Origin: Pararhodospirillum photometricum DSM 122
Lineage (GTDB): Bacteria; Pseudomonadota; Alphaproteobacteria; Rhodospirillales; Rhodospirillaceae
Direction of reading: 5' to 3'
Assembly: GCF_000284415.1 (NCBI RefSeq)
Contig: NC_017059.1
Span: forward strand, 3,218,200-3,253,163
Length of the DNA stretch: 34,964 bases
The notes beneath the pieces were generated by a model. It was not told the origin of the DNA and ran no database searches. It worked only from the letters and a program-made list of their open reading frames with translations. Positions 8,435-20,311 of the stretch are shown in pieces. Made by a program: the position numbers and the translations under genes. Each line of letters starts with the position of its first letter. Positions within the stretch are counted from its first letter, which is position 1.

Positions 8435-9076
8435 ATGATGACGACACTCAAGGAACGGATGGAGAGCCTGACCGAGTTGGGGGCTCGCATCGAGGCCGCC
8501 CTGCCCACCGATGTGGTGCGCGTGGGGCTGGAAAAGGACGAACTGGTGGTGATGGCCCATCGGCCGTCCATCGTGCGCGTGCTGACCTTCCTGCGCGATG
8601 ACAGCGCTTGCTTGTTCAAGCAACTGGTGGACCTGTGCGCAGTAGACTATCCCGAGCGCGAGGAGCGCTTCGAGGTGGTCTATAACCTGCTGTCGATCCA
8701 CCACAACCACCGCGTCCGCGTGAAGATCCCGGCCTCCGAGGACAGCCCGGTGCCGTCCGTCACCCGCGTGTTCTCGACCGCCAACTGGTTCGAGCGCGAG
8801 GCGTGGGACATGTACGGCGTCTTGTTCGCCGACCATCCCGACCTGCGGCGCATCCTGACCGATTATGGCTTCGAGGGGCATCCGCAGCGCAAAGACTTCC
8901 CGCTGTCGGGCTACAAGGAAATCCGCTACGACGAGACCGAGAAGCGGGTGGTCTACGAGCCCGTGCGCTTGGTGCAGGATTTCCGCACCTTTGACTTCCA
9001 GAGCCCCTGGGAGACCCTCGACACCCAGATCGCCCGCCTCCTGCCCGGAGACGAGAAGGCCGGAGGGAACGCCTGA
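8435..9076 (+). CDS. nuoC: NADH-quinone oxidoreductase subunit C
   Basis: The 30-kDa type subunit of the complex I Q-module, 213 residues, with no cofactor of its own. The diagnostic segment [20 protein letters not shown] and the following [20 protein letters not shown] are present at about residues 115-150. The protein is a separate polypeptide, not the NuoCD fusion found in enterobacteria. The start has two tandem ATG codons (8435, 8438) and only a weak ribosome binding site. It lies 26 bases after nuoB and two bases before nuoD. Confidence 0.95.
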   Translation: MMTTLKERMESLTELGARIEAALPTDVVRVGLEKDELVVMAHRPSIVRVLTFLRDDSACLFKQLVDLCAVDYPEREERFEVVYNLLSIHHNHRVRVKIPASEDSPVPSVTRVFSTANWFEREAWDMYGVLFADHPDLRRILTDYGFEGHPQRKDFPLSGYKEIRYDETEKRVVYEPVRLVQDFRTFDFQSPWETLDTQIARLLPGDEKAGGNA

Positions 9077-9078
9077 CC

Positions 9079-10254
9079 ATGCAAACCGAAATCAAGTCCT
9101 ACACCATGAACTTCGGGCCGCAGCATCCGGCGGCCCACGGGGTGCTGCGTCTGGTGCTGGAGCTGTCGGGCGAGATCGTCGAGCGGGCCGACCCTCATAT
9201 CGGCCTCTTGCACCGGGGGACCGAAAAACTCATCGAACACAAGTCGTATGTCCAGGCCATTCCCTATTTCGACCGCCTGGACTACGCCTGCCCCCTGAAC
9301 CAGGAACACGCCTTCGTGCTGGCGGTCGAGAAGCTCCTGGGGATCGAGGTGCCGCCGCGCGCCCAGTACCTGCGCACGCTGTTCAACGAGATCACCCGCA
9401 TCATCAACCACATCATGAACACCACCTCGATGGCGCTTGATGTGGGGGCGATGACGCCGCTGCTCTATGGCTTCGAGCAGCGCGAGCACCTGCTGGAGTT
9501 TTCCGAGCGGGCATCGGGGGCGCGCATGCACGCGGCTTGGTTCCGTCCGGGCGGGGTGGCGCGCGACGTGCCCACCGATCTGCTCGACGACATCTTAAAG
9601 TTCTGCGACGGCTTCCCCGCCTATCTCGACGATGTGGAAGCGCTGCTCGACGACAACCGGATTTTCAAGCAGCGCACCGTCGATATCGGCAAGGTCACGG
9701 TGGAACAGGCGCTGGACTGGGGCTTCACCGGCCCGGTGTTGCGCGGCTGCGGCGTGCCCTGGGACCTGCGCAAGGCCCAGCCCTACGACGCCTATGCCGA
9801 CATGGATTTTGACATCCCCACCGGGGCCAATGGCGACTGTTACGACCGCTATCTGGTGCGTATGGCCGAGCAGCGCCAGTCGCTGCGCATCATCCGCCAG
9901 TGTATCGAAAAGATGCCGGACGGTCCGGTCAAGACCCAAGACCACAAGGTGACGCCGCCGCCGCGCGCCGCCATGAAGAACTCGATGGAAGCGCTGATCC
10001 ATCATTTCAAGCTGTTTACCGAGGGCGTGCGCGTTCCGGCCGGCGAAACCTATACCGCCGTCGAGGCTGCGACCGGCGAGTTCGGCGTGTTTCTGGTCTC
10101 CGATGGGTCCAGCAAGCCCTATCGCTGCAAAATCCGCTCGCCTGGCTATGTCCACCTCCAGGGGCTCGATCTGATGAGCCGGGGCCACATGCTGGCCGAC
10201 GTGGTGGCCAACATCGGATCCATTGACGTGGTGTTTGGAGAAATCGACCGATGA
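9079..10254 (+). CDS. nuoD: NADH-quinone oxidoreductase subunit D
   Basis: The 49-kDa type subunit (391 residues), related to the large subunit of NiFe hydrogenases but without the metal ligands. Together with NuoB it forms the ubiquinone-binding pocket. Motifs seen: [20 protein letters not shown] at the N-terminus (with the quinone-pocket His), [38 protein letters not shown], the middle segment [20 protein letters not shown], and the C-terminal [16 protein letters not shown] and DVVFGEIDR. The full-length frame shows no anomaly. Its stop overlaps the nuoE start in ATGA. Confidence 0.97.
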   Translation: MQTEIKSYTMNFGPQHPAAHGVLRLVLELSGEIVERADPHIGLLHRGTEKLIEHKSYVQAIPYFDRLDYACPLNQEHAFVLAVEKLLGIEVPPRAQYLRTLFNEITRIINHIMNTTSMALDVGAMTPLLYGFEQREHLLEFSERASGARMHAAWFRPGGVARDVPTDLLDDILKFCDGFPAYLDDVEALLDDNRIFKQRTVDIGKVTVEQALDWGFTGPVLRGCGVPWDLRKAQPYDAYADMDFDIPTGANGDCYDRYLVRMAEQRQSLRIIRQCIEKMPDGPVKTQDHKVTPPPRAAMKNSMEALIHHFKLFTEGVRVPAGETYTAVEAATGEFGVFLVSDGSSKPYRCKIRSPGYVHLQGLDLMSRGHMLADVVANIGSIDVVFGEIDR

Positions 10255-10847
10255 GCGCTCCGTCCGGCGTCGGGACCTTTCAGTTTTCGCCCGAGAACGA
10301 GGAAAAGGCCCGCGCGATTCTGGCCAAATATCCCAAGGGCCGCGAGCGCTCGGGAGTGCTGCCCCTGCTCGATCTGGCCCAGCGCCAGCAAGGCTGGATC
10401 GACCGCGCGGTGATCGAGACCGTGGCGACCTGGACCCAGACCCCACCCCTGCGGGTGCTGGAGGCCGCCAGCTTCTACACCATGTTCCGCGACAAGAAGG
10501 TGGGGCATCACCACGTCGAGGTGTGCACCAACATCTCGTGCTGGCTGCGCGGCTCCGACGAGATCCTGCGCGCCCTCAAGGACGAACTGGGCCTCGACAT
10601 CGGCCAGATGACCGCCGATGGCCTGTTCTCGGTCGCCGAGGCCGAATGCCTGGGGGCGTGCGTCAATGCCCCCATGGTGCAGATCGGCGACCACTACTAC
10701 GAAGACCTGACCTATGAGTCGGCCCGAGCCCTGATCCAGAAGCTCAAGGCCGGTGAACCGGTGACGCCGGGCTCCCAGAGCGGGCGCCAAGGGGCCTGTC
10801 CGGCCACCGGACCGACCACGCTCACCCGCTTGGCGGTGGAGGGGTAA
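10251..10847 (+). CDS. nuoE: NADH-quinone oxidoreductase subunit E
   Basis: The 24-kDa type subunit holding [2Fe-2S] cluster N1a in a thioredoxin-like fold. The four ligands are visible in CTNISC (about residues 92-97) and CLGAC (about 133-137). The product is 198 residues, somewhat shorter than many alphaproteobacterial NuoE proteins, with a short C-terminal tail after the last helix. It overlaps nuoD by four bases, and its TAA is directly followed by the nuoF ATG with no gap. Confidence 0.95.
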   Translation: MSAPSGVGTFQFSPENEEKARAILAKYPKGRERSGVLPLLDLAQRQQGWIDRAVIETVATWTQTPPLRVLEAASFYTMFRDKKVGHHHVEVCTNISCWLRGSDEILRALKDELGLDIGQMTADGLFSVAEAECLGACVNAPMVQIGDHYYEDLTYESARALIQKLKAGEPVTPGSQSGRQGACPATGPTTLTRLAVEG

Positions 10848-12134
10848 ATGCTCCACGATCGCGATCGCATCTTCACCAACCTCTACGGCTTCCACGACTG
10901 GCGTCTGGCCGGGGCGCGGGCCCGCGGCGACTGGGACAACACGGCGGCCATTCTGGCACGCGGGCGCGACGGCATCATTGCCGAGATGAAGGCCTCGGGC
11001 CTGCGCGGGCGCGGCGGTGCCGGCTTCTCGACCGGCCTCAAGTGGTCGTTCATGCCGCGTGAGATCGGCGAGCGGCCGCATTATCTGGTGGTCAACGCCG
11101 ACGAGGGCGAACCCGGGACCTGCAAGGACCGGGATATCATGCGCTTCGATCCGCACAAGCTGATCGAGGGTTGCTTGATCGCTGGTTTTGCCATCGGCGC
11201 CCATGTGGCCTACATCTACATCCGGGGCGAGTTTGTTCAGGAGGCTCACCACCTGGAAACCGCCATCGCCGAGGCGCGCGAGGCCGGGTTCTTGGGGCCC
11301 GATGCCTGCGGGTCCGGCTGGGCCATGGAGGTGTATGTCCACCGCGGCGCCGGCGCCTATGTGTGCGGCGAGGAAACCGCCCTGATCCAGTCCCTGGAGG
11401 GCAAGAAGGGCCAGCCGCGCCTCAAGCCGCCGTTCCCGGCTGGGGTGGGGCTCTATGGCTGTCCGACCACGGTCAACAACGTGGAAAGCATTGCCGTCGC
11501 CCCCACCATCTTGCGTCGGGGTGGGGCTTGGTTCGCCGGCCTCGGTCGAGAGAACAACACGGGCACCAAGGTGTTCTGTATTTCCGGCCACGTGAACACG
11601 CCGTGTAACGTGGAAGAGGAAATGGGCATTCCGCTGCGCGAGTTGATCGAGAAGCATGCGGGCGGCGTGCGCGGCGGCTGGGACAACCTGCTGGCCGTGA
11701 TCCCCGGGGGCTCCTCGGTTCCCGTGCTGCCCAAGGAAATCTGCGACACCGTGCGCATGGATTTCGATGCCCTGCGCGAGGTGCGCTCGGGCTTGGGCAC
11801 GGCGGCGGTGATTGTCATGGACAAGTCCACCGACATCGTCAAAGCCATCGCCCGCCTGTCGCGCTTTTACATGCACGAAAGCTGCGGTCAGTGCACGCCG
11901 TGCCGCGAAGGGACCGGCTGGCTGTCGCGGGTCATGCAGCGGCTGGTGACCGGCGAGGCCCGCCTCGAGGAAATCGACATTTTGGAGCAGGTGACCCGCC
12001 AGATCGAGGGGCATACCATCTGCGCCCTGGGCGACGCGGCGGCGTGGCCGATCCAGGGCTTGATCCGGCACTTCCGGCCGGAAATCGTCAAGCGGATCAA
12101 GGCTCGCGAGGGCCTGGGCCGCGCGGCCGAGTAG
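10848..12134 (+). CDS. nuoF: NADH-quinone oxidoreductase subunit F (NADH- and FMN-binding)
   Basis: The 51-kDa type subunit that oxidises NADH through FMN and passes electrons via [4Fe-4S] cluster N3. The glycine-rich nucleotide motif [18 protein letters not shown] (about 51-68), the FMN region [16 protein letters not shown] and [13 protein letters not shown] are present. Cluster ligands are in [15 protein letters not shown] and [13 protein letters not shown] near the C-terminus. The protein has 428 residues, the standard size. It starts immediately after nuoE. Confidence 0.97.
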   Translation: MLHDRDRIFTNLYGFHDWRLAGARARGDWDNTAAILARGRDGIIAEMKASGLRGRGGAGFSTGLKWSFMPREIGERPHYLVVNADEGEPGTCKDRDIMRFDPHKLIEGCLIAGFAIGAHVAYIYIRGEFVQEAHHLETAIAEAREAGFLGPDACGSGWAMEVYVHRGAGAYVCGEETALIQSLEGKKGQPRLKPPFPAGVGLYGCPTTVNNVESIAVAPTILRRGGAWFAGLGRENNTGTKVFCISGHVNTPCNVEEEMGIPLRELIEKHAGGVRGGWDNLLAVIPGGSSVPVLPKEICDTVRMDFDALREVRSGLGTAAVIVMDKSTDIVKAIARLSRFYMHESCGQCTPCREGTGWLSRVMQRLVTGEARLEEIDILEQVTRQIEGHTICALGDAAAWPIQGLIRHFRPEIVKRIKAREGLGRAAE

Positions 12135-12147
12135 GGGAGGGGGAAGC

Positions 12148-14217
12148 ATGCCCAAGTTGACCATCGACGGGATCGAGGTCGAGGTCCCTGCCGGCACCAC
12201 GGTTTTGCAGGCAGCCGAGAGCATCGGGATCGAGATTCCGCGATTCTGCTACCACGAGCGACTGTCGATCGCCGGCAATTGCCGCATGTGTCTGGTCGAG
12301 GTGAAGCCGGGACCGCCCAAACCGGCCGCCTCGTGCGCCCTGCCGGTGGCCGACGGCATGGAAGTGCGCACCGATTCTGAAATGGCGCGCAAGGCGCGGC
12401 GCGGGGTGCTGGAGTTCTTGCTCATCAACCACCCGCTGGACTGCCCGATCTGCGACCAGGGCGGCGAGTGCGATCTGCAAGATCAGGCCATGACCTTTGG
12501 CACCGACCGCTCGCGCTTTTGCGAGGCCAAGCGGGCGGTGCCGGAGAAGAACCTGGGGCCCCTGATTCGCACGGCGATGACCCGCTGCATTCAGTGCACC
12601 CGCTGCGTGCGCTTCTCCACCGAGATCGCCGGCGTGCCGGACCTCGGCATGCTGGGGCGCGGCGAGCATGCCGAGATCACGCCGTATCTCGACGGGATCT
12701 TGGGCAGCGAACTCTCGGGCAATCTGGTGGATGTTTGCCCGGTCGGCGCCCTGACCAACGCTGCCTATGCCTTCAGCGCCCGGCCCTGGGAACTGAGCCA
12801 TACCGAGAGCATCGACGTGCTCGATGCGGTGGGCGCGGCCATCCGCGTCGATACCCGGGGCGCCCAGGTGATGCGGGTCCTGCCCCGGCTCAACGAAGCG
12901 GTCAACGAGGAATGGCTGGGCGACAAGTCGCGCTACGCCATCGACGGCCTGCGCGTCCAGCGCCTGGATACCCCGTGGGTTCGGCGCGACGGCAGCTTGA
13001 AGCCGGCGACCTGGGACGAGGCCTTTGCGGTCATCGCCCAGCGGCTGAAGGGCGTGGCCGGTTCCAAGATCGCCGCCCTGGCCGGCGATCTGGCCGACGC
13101 CGAGAGCGTGGTGCTGCTCAAGGACCTGATGACGGCCCTGGGCTCGCCCCATCGTGATTGCCGCCTTGACGGCGCGGCCCTCGACGCTTCGGTGCGCGCC
13201 TCCTACCTGTTCAACACCACCATCGCCGGTATCGAGCAGGCTGATGCCCTGTTGCTGATCGGCACCGATCCGCGCCACGAGGCAACGCTGATCAATGCCC
13301 GGATCCTCAAGCGGGCCCGGCGTGGCGGCTTCCCGATCGGCCGGGTCGGGCTCACCGGCCGCGACCTCACCTATCCGGTCAACGACCTGGGCGAAGACCT
13401 TGGCCTGCTGAACGAAATCGCCGAGGGACGCCATCCGTTCGCCCAGATCCTCAAGCAGGCCAAGCGGCCCATGCTGATCATCGGCCAGGGCGCCTTGACC
13501 CGCCCCGATGGGTCAGCGGTGCTGGCGGCGGCCCGGGCGATCGCCGAGGCCTTTGGTCTGGTGGGCGAGGGTTGGAACGGCTTCAACGTGCTGCACACCG
13601 CCGCCGGTCGGGTGGGCGCCTTGGATGTCGGCTTCGTGCCGGCCGAGGGCGGCCTTGAGGCGGCAGGCATTCTGGCGGCGGCGCGGTCGGGCGCCCTGGA
13701 GGTTCTGTACCTGCTGGGGGCGGACAGCGTCGATCTTTCCGGTCTGGGGCAGACCTTCGTCATCTACCAGGGCTCGCACGGCGATGCCGGGGCGGCAGTG
13801 GCCGATGTCATCCTGCCCGGCGCCGCCTGGACCGAAAAAGACGCGACCTACGTCAACACCGAGGGCCGGGTCCAGCGGACCAACCGCGCCGTGCTGCCGC
13901 CGGGCGAGGCCAAGGAAGACTGGCGGGTGCTGCGCGCCCTGGCCGGCTGCCTGGGGATTTCGGTGGGCGTTGAGACCCTGGACGCCGTGCGCGCCCGTCT
14001 GGCGGCGGTCAATCCGGTGTTCGCCAAGACCGATGTTGTGACCCCGGCGCCGTGGGCCACCTTTGGCACTCCGGGACCGCTGGCCGGACCCCCGGTGACA
14101 CCGGCTGTGGCCAGCTATTACATGACCTGCCCGATCACCCGGGCCTCGCCGACCATGGCCGCCTGCGTGCGGGCTTTCGTCAACGGCAATCTGAAGCGGA
14201 CGGGAACCGATGGCTGA
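12148..14217 (+). CDS. nuoG: NADH-quinone oxidoreductase subunit G
   Basis: The 75-kDa type subunit, 689 residues, the usual size for mitochondria-like alphaproteobacterial enzymes. An N-terminal ferredoxin domain has the [2Fe-2S] ligands in [18 protein letters not shown] and the later ASCALP. Next comes the His-ligated [4Fe-4S] cluster N5 ([18 protein letters not shown]), then N4 ([10 protein letters not shown] and DVCPVGALT). The rest is a molybdopterin-oxidoreductase-like domain without cofactor. The extra N7 cluster motif of E. coli-type NuoG is not seen. GGGGAGGGGG precedes the ATG, and the end overlaps nuoH by eight bases. Confidence 0.97.
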   Translation: MPKLTIDGIEVEVPAGTTVLQAAESIGIEIPRFCYHERLSIAGNCRMCLVEVKPGPPKPAASCALPVADGMEVRTDSEMARKARRGVLEFLLINHPLDCPICDQGGECDLQDQAMTFGTDRSRFCEAKRAVPEKNLGPLIRTAMTRCIQCTRCVRFSTEIAGVPDLGMLGRGEHAEITPYLDGILGSELSGNLVDVCPVGALTNAAYAFSARPWELSHTESIDVLDAVGAAIRVDTRGAQVMRVLPRLNEAVNEEWLGDKSRYAIDGLRVQRLDTPWVRRDGSLKPATWDEAFAVIAQRLKGVAGSKIAALAGDLADAESVVLLKDLMTALGSPHRDCRLDGAALDASVRASYLFNTTIAGIEQADALLLIGTDPRHEATLINARILKRARRGGFPIGRVGLTGRDLTYPVNDLGEDLGLLNEIAEGRHPFAQILKQAKRPMLIIGQGALTRPDGSAVLAAARAIAEAFGLVGEGWNGFNVLHTAAGRVGALDVGFVPAEGGLEAAGILAAARSGALEVLYLLGADSVDLSGLGQTFVIYQGSHGDAGAAVADVILPGAAWTEKDATYVNTEGRVQRTNRAVLPPGEAKEDWRVLRALAGCLGISVGVETLDAVRARLAAVNPVFAKTDVVTPAPWATFGTPGPLAGPPVTPAVASYYMTCPITRASPTMAACVRAFVNGNLKRTGTDG

Positions 14218-15232
14218 GTTCTGGACGGGCACGCTGTGGCCCCTGATCCTGATCATTGTGCAATGCGTGGCCATCGTTGCCCCGGTGTTTCTGGCGGTGG
14301 CTTACCTGACCTATGCCGAGCGCCGGGTTATTGGCGCCATCCAGCTTCGCAAGGGACCCAACGTGGTCGGGCCCTTTGGTCTGTTGCAGCCGATTGCCGA
14401 CGGTCTCAAGCTGATGGTCAAGGAGACCATCATCCCGACCGGCGCCGACCGGGTGGTGTTTTTGCTGGCGCCGATCCTGACCTTGATGCTGGCGCTGGTA
14501 GCCTGGGCGGTCATTCCCTTTGACGAGGGCTGGGTGCTGGCCGACATCAACGTCGGCGTGCTCTACCTGTTTGCCGTCTCGGGGCTTGGGGTGTACGGGA
14601 TCATCATGGCCGGCTGGGCCTCCAACTCCAAGTACGCCTTCTTGGGGGGCCTGCGCTCGGCGGCGCAGATGGTGTCCTACGAGGTCGCCATGGGCTTGAT
14701 CATCGTCTCGGTCATCCTCACGGCCGGCTCGATGAACCTGAGCGACATCGTGCGCGCCCAGCAAGACAGCGTGTGGTACGTGATTCCCCACTTCCCCATG
14801 TTTGTCATGTTCGTGATCTCGATCCTGGCCGAGACCAACCGCGCCCCCTTCGACCTGCCGGAAGCCGAAGCCGAACTGGTGGCGGGCTATAACGTCGAGT
14901 ACTCGGCCATGCCGTTTGCCCTGTTCTTCCTGGGCGAATACGGCAACATGATCTTGATGAGCAGCCTGTGCGTGGTCTTGTTCCTGGGCGGCTGGCTGCC
15001 GCCTCTCGACATCGCGCCCTTCAATGCCTTGCCCGGGATTTTGTGGTTTGCCCTCAAGGTTTGCGCCATTTTGTTCGTGTTCTTGTGGGTGCGCGCCACG
15101 TTCCCCCGCTATCGTTATGACCAGTTGATGCGCTTGGGCTGGAAGATCTTCCTGCCCGCCTCCCTGCTCTGGGTGGTGCTGACCGCTGGCTTCTTGATGC
15201 TGTTCGGCCTGCTGCCGGGCCAGGGCTCGTGA
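14210..15232 (+). CDS. nuoH: NADH-quinone oxidoreductase subunit H
   Basis: Membrane subunit that docks the peripheral arm and forms the entrance to the quinone chamber; 340 residues with about eight or nine hydrophobic helices. Conserved cytoplasmic loops are clear: [20 protein letters not shown] then [18 protein letters not shown] near the N-terminus, and [20 protein letters not shown] then NVEYS in the middle, with the acidic residues linked to proton pumping. The C-terminal helix region includes [17 protein letters not shown]. It is translationally coupled to nuoG by overlap. Confidence 0.97.
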   Translation: MAEFWTGTLWPLILIIVQCVAIVAPVFLAVAYLTYAERRVIGAIQLRKGPNVVGPFGLLQPIADGLKLMVKETIIPTGADRVVFLLAPILTLMLALVAWAVIPFDEGWVLADINVGVLYLFAVSGLGVYGIIMAGWASNSKYAFLGGLRSAAQMVSYEVAMGLIIVSVILTAGSMNLSDIVRAQQDSVWYVIPHFPMFVMFVISILAETNRAPFDLPEAEAELVAGYNVEYSAMPFALFFLGEYGNMILMSSLCVVLFLGGWLPPLDIAPFNALPGILWFALKVCAILFVFLWVRATFPRYRYDQLMRLGWKIFLPASLLWVVLTAGFLMLFGLLPGQGS

Positions 15233-15250
15233 GAGGGGGGAGAGACCAGG

Positions 15251-15739
15251 ATGTTTGATCTCGCACGCACGCTACGCTCCTTCGCCTTGACGGAGCTGGT
15301 GTCGGGCATGGCGCTGACCTTCCGCTACATGCTGCGGCCCAAGGTCACCCTCAATTATCCTTACGAAAAGGGGTTTCTCTCCCATCGCTTTCGCGGGGAA
15401 CATGCCCTGCGCCGCTACCCCAATGGGGAAGAGCGCTGCATTGCCTGCAAGCTCTGCGAGGCCATTTGCCCGGCCCAGGCCATCACCATTGAGGCCGAGC
15501 CGCGCGAGGATGGCTCGCGGCGGACCACCCGCTATGACATCGACATGACCAAGTGCATCTACTGCGGTTTCTGCGAGGAAGCCTGTCCGGTGGATGCCAT
15601 CGTCGAGGGGCCCAACTTCGAATTCGCGACCGAAACCCGCGAGGAACTCCTCTACGACAAGAAAAAATTGCTGGGCAACGGCGATCGCTGGGAAAGCGAA
15701 TTGGCCCTGCGTTTGCAAAAGGATGCGCCGTACCGCTAG
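15251..15739 (+). CDS. nuoI: NADH-quinone oxidoreductase subunit I
   Basis: The 23-kDa type subunit with two [4Fe-4S] clusters (N6a and N6b) bridging NuoG to NuoB. Both ferredoxin motifs are visible: [16 protein letters not shown] (about 60-75) and [16 protein letters not shown] (about 99-114). The N-terminal amphipathic segment with [16 protein letters not shown] and the C-terminal [18 protein letters not shown] are typical. The protein has 162 residues. GAGAGGGGGGAGAG lies upstream of the ATG. An unusually long gap of 189 bases follows before nuoJ. Confidence 0.97.
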   Translation: MFDLARTLRSFALTELVSGMALTFRYMLRPKVTLNYPYEKGFLSHRFRGEHALRRYPNGEERCIACKLCEAICPAQAITIEAEPREDGSRRTTRYDIDMTKCIYCGFCEEACPVDAIVEGPNFEFATETREELLYDKKKLLGNGDRWESELALRLQKDAPYR

Positions 15740-15928
15740 ATCGGGCCCGCCCCTTCGGGGGCGGTTCCGTTGTGGGGAAAAACTGACAGGGGCCCCCCGT
15801 TGGACGAGGGATTCCCCCCGTCGTTGGCTTTGAATTCCCGGGTCACCATGGCCCGGAGAGGGGGATAAAGGAACCATGACGCGCTGCCCGCACGCCACAG
15901 GGCCCGGACCGGCCGGGAAGGGGGAGGA
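15740..15928 (+). promoter_or_regulatory. Intra-operon gap with a UUCG tetraloop hairpin
   Basis: This 189-base gap is the largest inside the nuo operon. It starts with a perfect 7-bp stem, CCGCCCC (15747-15753) and GGGGCGG (15758-15764), closed by a TTCG tetraloop. No uridine tract follows, so it is not a standard terminator. It may stabilise the 3' end of a processed nuoA-I transcript or cause partial attenuation. GGGAAGGGGGAGGA at 15915-15928 is the nuoJ ribosome binding site. Confidence 0.6.
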
Positions 15929-16546
15929 ATGATCGCACAGACCCTCATCTTCTACATGCTTGCCTCCATCCTGGTGGGGGCGGCCTTCATGGTCGTGGTG
16001 TCCCGCAACCCGGTCCACTCCGTGCTGTGGCTCATCTTGGCCTTCGTCAACGCGGCTGGCTTGTTCATCCTGGCCGGCGCCGAGTTCCTGGCCATGGTGC
16101 TGGTCGTGGTCTACGTCGGCGCGGTGGCGGTGCTGTTCTTGTTCGTCGTGATGATGCTCAACCTCAACCTCTTGGGGCGGCGGGAAGGCTTCCAGAAAGC
16201 CATGCCACTGGGCATCGCGGTGGCTGTGGTGATCTTTACCGAGATCGTGGTCATGGTCGGCGGCTGGCAAAGCGCTCCCGAGGCCGCGGCCCAGCGTCAG
16301 GCGCCCACCCCCGATCTGGCCAGCGTGACCAATACCGAGGCCTTGGCGCAGTATCTCTACACCCACTACTTCTTTTTGTTTCAAACCGCGGGCCTGATCT
16401 TGTTGGTGGCCATGGTCGGCGCCATCTTGCTGACCCATCGCCGGCATCCGGGCGTGCGTCGCCAGTCCATCGCCCAGCAGATCGCGCGGCGCAAGGAAGA
16501 CACCTTGTCCCTGCATAAGGTGCCCACCGGGAAGGGGATCTCGTGA
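15929..16546 (+). CDS. nuoJ: NADH-quinone oxidoreductase subunit J
   Basis: Membrane subunit of complex I, 205 residues, with five predicted helices. The conserved N-terminal region reads [20 protein letters not shown] and is followed by [20 protein letters not shown], which contains the pi-bulge helix characteristic of ND6/NuoJ. Helix 5 ([17 protein letters not shown]) is followed by a basic tail with [14 protein letters not shown]. The end overlaps the nuoK start by one base (TGATG). Confidence 0.95.
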   Translation: MIAQTLIFYMLASILVGAAFMVVVSRNPVHSVLWLILAFVNAAGLFILAGAEFLAMVLVVVYVGAVAVLFLFVVMMLNLNLLGRREGFQKAMPLGIAVAVVIFTEIVVMVGGWQSAPEAAAQRQAPTPDLASVTNTEALAQYLYTHYFFLFQTAGLILLVAMVGAILLTHRRHPGVRRQSIAQQIARRKEDTLSLHKVPTGKGIS

Positions 16547-16854
16547 TGGGCGTTTCCCTGATCCACTATCTGACCGTTTCGGCGATCTTGCTGACGCTGG
16601 GGGTCTTCGGCATTTTCGCCAACCGCAAGAACGTCGTCGTCATCTTGATGTGCGTCGAGCTGATCTTGCTCGCGGTGAACCTCAATCTGGTGGCCTTCTC
16701 GGCACATCTCAACGACATGGCGGGGCAGGTCTTCACCATGTTCGTCCTGACCGTGGCCGCCGCCGAGGCCGGTATTGGCCTTGCGATCATCGTCGCGTTC
16801 TTCCGCAATCGCGGGTCGATCAGCGTTGATGACATCAACCAGATGAAGGGGTAG
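16546..16854 (+). CDS. nuoK: NADH-quinone oxidoreductase subunit K
   Basis: Small membrane subunit (102 residues, three helices) with two buried glutamates important in proton translocation, visible in [20 protein letters not shown] and [18 protein letters not shown]. It ends with the family-typical [17 protein letters not shown] at 16546 is preferred to the in-frame GTG at 16543 because it gives the standard N-terminus ([11 protein letters not shown]) and a good distance to GGGAAGGGG upstream. nuoL begins six bases after its stop. Confidence 0.95.
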   Translation: MGVSLIHYLTVSAILLTLGVFGIFANRKNVVVILMCVELILLAVNLNLVAFSAHLNDMAGQVFTMFVLTVAAAEAGIGLAIIVAFFRNRGSISVDDINQMKG

Positions 16855-16860
16855 GGGCTC

Positions 16861-18792
16861 ATGCTTGCTTTTGCCGCCGTCTTCCTGCCCCTGGCCGGGG
16901 CGCTGGTCGCCGGGTTCAAGGGGCGAACGTTGGGCGACCACAAGGCCCAACTGGTGACCTGTGGCGCCATGGGGGCCTCGGCCCTGCTGTCGTGGCTGCT
17001 GTTTTTCCTGACCGTGCCCGGGGGCGAGGCGACCACCGTGACCTTGTTCACCTGGGTCGCCTCGGGCGATCTGGTGTTTGACTGGGCCTTGCGCATTGAC
17101 CCCCTGTCCACGGTCATGCTCATGACCGTGACCACCGTGTCCTTCCTGGTGCATGTCTACTCGATTGGCTACATGCACCATGATCCCGGCGTGCCGCGCT
17201 TCATGGCCTACTTGTCGTTGTTCACCTTTTTCATGCTGATGCTGGTGACCGCCGACAATCTGGTTCAGCTCTTCTTTGGTTGGGAAGGGGTGGGCGTTGC
17301 CTCTTACCTGTTGATCGGGTTCTGGTACGAGCGCCCGAGCGCCAATGCAGCGGCGATCAAGGCCTTTGTCGTCAACCGGGTCGGCGACTTCGGCTTTGCG
17401 CTGGGCATTTTCGGCGTGTTCATGGTCTTCGGTACCGTTGATTTTGACACGATCTTCGCGGCCGCGCCGTCCAAGGCCGACGCCACCTTGTCCTTCCTGG
17501 GCATCGAGTGGCACGCCATGACCATCTGCTGCTTGCTGCTGTTCATCGGCGCCATGGGCAAATCGGCCCAATTGGGCCTGCATACGTGGCTACCCGACGC
17601 CATGGAAGGCCCGACCCCGGTCTCGGCCCTGATCCACGCCGCGACCATGGTGACGGCCGGTGTGTTCATGGTCGCGCGCCTTTCGCCTTTGTTCGTGCTC
17701 TCCGACACCGCCATGGGGGTGGTCACCCTGGTGGGCGCCGCCACGGCTTTCTTTGCCGCGACCATCGGCTGCACCCAGACCGACATTAAGCGGGTGATCG
17801 CCTACTCGACGTGTTCTCAGTTGGGCTACATGTTCTTCGCGCTGGGCGTGGGGGCGTTTGGCGCCGGTATCTTCCACCTGATGACCCACGCCTTTTTCAA
17901 GGCGCTGTTGTTCCTGGGCGCCGGCTCGGTGATCCACGCCATGTCCGACGAGCAGGACATCCGGCGCATGGGGGGGCTGTGGAAGCTCATTCCCGTGACC
18001 TACGTCTTGATGTGGATCGGTTCCCTGGCCCTGATGGGCGTGCCGCCCTTTGCCGGCTTCTTCTCCAAGGACATGATCTTGGAGGTGGCCTTCGGCTCCT
18101 ATTCCTTCACCGGGTTCATCGCCTTCGTGCTGGGCCTGGGCGCGGCGGGCATGACGGCCTTTTACTCCACCCGCCTGTTGCTCCTCACCTTCCATGGCAA
18201 GCCGCGGGCCGACGAGCGGGTGATGGCTCATGTTCATGAGTCCCCGCGCATCATGATCCTGCCCTTGGTTGCCTTGGCTACGGGGGCGGTGTTTGCCGGA
18301 GGCCTGGGCTACGATGCCTTCGTCGGCGAGGGCCGGCTGGCCTTCTGGGGAACCTCCCTGGTGCAAGACGCCCACGACGTGACGGCCGAGGCTCACCACG
18401 TGCCCGGGATCGTCAAGCTGCTGCCTCTGGTCGCGACCGCGCTGGGCGTGGCGTTGGCCTGGGTCATGTATGTGGCCCGGCCCGCTTTGCCGGGACAAGT
18501 GGTCAGCCGCTTCCCCCAAGTATACCGCTTTGTTCACAACAAGTGGTTCTTCGACGAGCTCTATGATCGCCTCTTCGTCCAGCCGGCGTTTCGCATCGGC
18601 CGGGGCCTGTGGCTCAAGGGCGACGGCGCGCTGATCGACGGCCTGGGGCCCGATGGGGTAGCAGCCGCGTCGCGGGGGTTGGCCAGACTGCTGGGGCGGG
18701 TCCAGACCGGCTACCTCTATCACTATGCCTTCGTGATGATTATCGGCTTGGCCGCGATCGTCACGTGGTTCCTGCTGACCTCCGCCCGCTAG
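16861..18792 (+). CDS. nuoL: NADH-quinone oxidoreductase subunit L
   Basis: The distal antiporter-like subunit (643 residues), with about fourteen core helices plus the C-terminal lateral helix and anchoring helix. Signatures include [20 protein letters not shown] with the conserved glutamate, [16 protein letters not shown], and [20 protein letters not shown] then [12 protein letters not shown] with the channel lysine and histidines. The C-terminal [20 protein letters not shown] is typical of NuoL. It starts six bases after nuoK and ends ten bases before nuoM. Confidence 0.97.
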   Translation: MLAFAAVFLPLAGALVAGFKGRTLGDHKAQLVTCGAMGASALLSWLLFFLTVPGGEATTVTLFTWVASGDLVFDWALRIDPLSTVMLMTVTTVSFLVHVYSIGYMHHDPGVPRFMAYLSLFTFFMLMLVTADNLVQLFFGWEGVGVASYLLIGFWYERPSANAAAIKAFVVNRVGDFGFALGIFGVFMVFGTVDFDTIFAAAPSKADATLSFLGIEWHAMTICCLLLFIGAMGKSAQLGLHTWLPDAMEGPTPVSALIHAATMVTAGVFMVARLSPLFVLSDTAMGVVTLVGAATAFFAATIGCTQTDIKRVIAYSTCSQLGYMFFALGVGAFGAGIFHLMTHAFFKALLFLGAGSVIHAMSDEQDIRRMGGLWKLIPVTYVLMWIGSLALMGVPPFAGFFSKDMILEVAFGSYSFTGFIAFVLGLGAAGMTAFYSTRLLLLTFHGKPRADERVMAHVHESPRIMILPLVALATGAVFAGGLGYDAFVGEGRLAFWGTSLVQDAHDVTAEAHHVPGIVKLLPLVATALGVALAWVMYVARPALPGQVVSRFPQVYRFVHNKWFFDELYDRLFVQPAFRIGRGLWLKGDGALIDGLGPDGVAAASRGLARLLGRVQTGYLYHYAFVMIIGLAAIVTWFLLTSAR

Positions 18793-18802
18793 AGAGGCTT
18801 CG

Positions 18803-20293
18803 ATGAGCGACTTTCCGCTTCTTTCGATCATCACCTTTCTGCCGTTGGTCGGGGCGGTGTTTATCGTCACGATCCGCGGCGACGAGGCGGTGGTGGCACG
18901 CAACACGCGCCACGTGGCCCTGCTGACCACGGTTTTTACCTTTTTGTTGTCCCTCAAGCTGTGGATCGGTTTTGATCAGACGCAGCAAGGCTTCCAGTTC
19001 GTCGAGCGCGACGTGTGGCTGCCGTCGTACAACATCGCCTATCACATGGGCGTGGACGGCATTTCCGTGTTGTTTGTCCTGCTCTCGACCTTTCTCTCGG
19101 TGATCTGCGTTCTGGCCTCGTGGGAGTCGATCCAGAAGCATATCAAGGAGTACATGATCGCCTTCCTCGTCTTGGAGACGATGATGGTGGGCATGTTCTG
19201 CGCCCTGGACTTCGTGCTCTTCTACATCTTCTTTGAAGGTGTACTGATCCCGATGTTCCTGATCATCGGCATCTGGGGGGGCGTGCGCCGGGTTTATGCC
19301 GCGTTCAAGTTTTTTCTCTATACCCTGCTGGGCTCGGTGCTGATGCTCCTGGCGATGCTGACCATGTATTTCCAGGCCGGCACCACCGACATCCCCAGCT
19401 TGATGACCCACGCTTTCCCCGCGGGTCTCCAGACCTGGCTGTGGTTGGCCATGTTCGCGAGCTTTGCCGTCAAGGTCCCCATGTGGCCCGTGCACACGTG
19501 GTTGCCCGATGCCCACGTGGAGGCGCCCACGGCGGGATCGGTTATCCTGGCTGGCGTGCTCTTGAAGATGGGCGCCTATGGCTTCTTGCGCTTCTCTATT
19601 CCCATGCTGCCCCTGGCCTCGGCCGACTTCCAGCCGCTGGTCTACCTGCTCTCGATCGTCGCGGTGATTTACACCTCCTTGGTCGCCTTGGCCCAGGAGG
19701 ACATGAAGAAGCTGATCGCCTATTCGTCCATCGCCCACATGGGGTTTGTCACCGCCGGCATTTTCGCCATGACCCCTCAGGCGGTCGAGGGAGCGTTGTT
19801 CCAGATGCTCTCGCACGGGGTGGTCTCGGGCGCCTTGTTCTTGTGCGTAGGCGTCGTCTACGACCGGCTGCATACCCGCGAGATCAATCGCTACGGCGGT
19901 CTGGCGAGCACCATGCCGCGCTACGCCCTGGTGTTCATGCTGTTCATGATGGCCTCGGTCGGTCTGCCCGGCACCTCGGGCTTCGTCGGCGAGTTCATGA
20001 TCATGCTGGGCGTGTTCCGCGACTCCACCTTGGTGGCGGCGCTGATCTCAACCGGCTTGGTCTTGGGAGCGGCCTATATGCTCTATTTGTACCGGCGGGT
20101 CCTGTTCGGCAAGCTGGAGAAGGAAGACCTCAGGGGCCTGCTCGACCTTAGCCCGCGCGAGGTGGCGGTGTTTGCCCCGCTGGTTGCCTTGGTTCTGTGG
20201 ATGGGCATTGTGCCCTCGGCCTTCCTCGACTTCATGCATGGGTCGGTCGCCGACCTGATCGCCAACTATGATGCCGCGCTGGCCCAGCGCTGA
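18803..20293 (+). CDS. nuoM: NADH-quinone oxidoreductase subunit M
   Basis: Antiporter-like membrane subunit (496 residues, about fourteen helices). The NuoM-specific [20 protein letters not shown] contains the key glutamate of helix 5, and the helix 7-8 region reads [20 protein letters not shown] then [20 protein letters not shown]. The conserved [14 protein letters not shown] and [14 protein letters not shown] follow. Length and motif order are standard. It lies in the tight spacing of the operon, 18 bases before nuoN. Confidence 0.97.
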   Translation: MSDFPLLSIITFLPLVGAVFIVTIRGDEAVVARNTRHVALLTTVFTFLLSLKLWIGFDQTQQGFQFVERDVWLPSYNIAYHMGVDGISVLFVLLSTFLSVICVLASWESIQKHIKEYMIAFLVLETMMVGMFCALDFVLFYIFFEGVLIPMFLIIGIWGGVRRVYAAFKFFLYTLLGSVLMLLAMLTMYFQAGTTDIPSLMTHAFPAGLQTWLWLAMFASFAVKVPMWPVHTWLPDAHVEAPTAGSVILAGVLLKMGAYGFLRFSIPMLPLASADFQPLVYLLSIVAVIYTSLVALAQEDMKKLIAYSSIAHMGFVTAGIFAMTPQAVEGALFQMLSHGVVSGALFLCVGVVYDRLHTREINRYGGLASTMPRYALVFMLFMMASVGLPGTSGFVGEFMIMLGVFRDSTLVAALISTGLVLGAAYMLYLYRRVLFGKLEKEDLRGLLDLSPREVAVFAPLVALVLWMGIVPSAFLDFMHGSVADLIANYDAALAQR

Positions 20294-20311
20294 TCCCAGG
20301 GGACCTGCCCG

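Noticed and set aside
10146..12224. A 692-codon open frame on the minus strand opposite nuoD-nuoG
   Set aside because: The plus strand here encodes nuoE and nuoF with unmistakable motifs. The antisense frame is open only because high GC leaves few stops; its product is a His/Gly/Gln-rich shadow without any domain.
16543..16545. GTG as the nuoK start
   Set aside because: The next codon is ATG, which gives the family-typical N-terminus and better ribosome binding site spacing.
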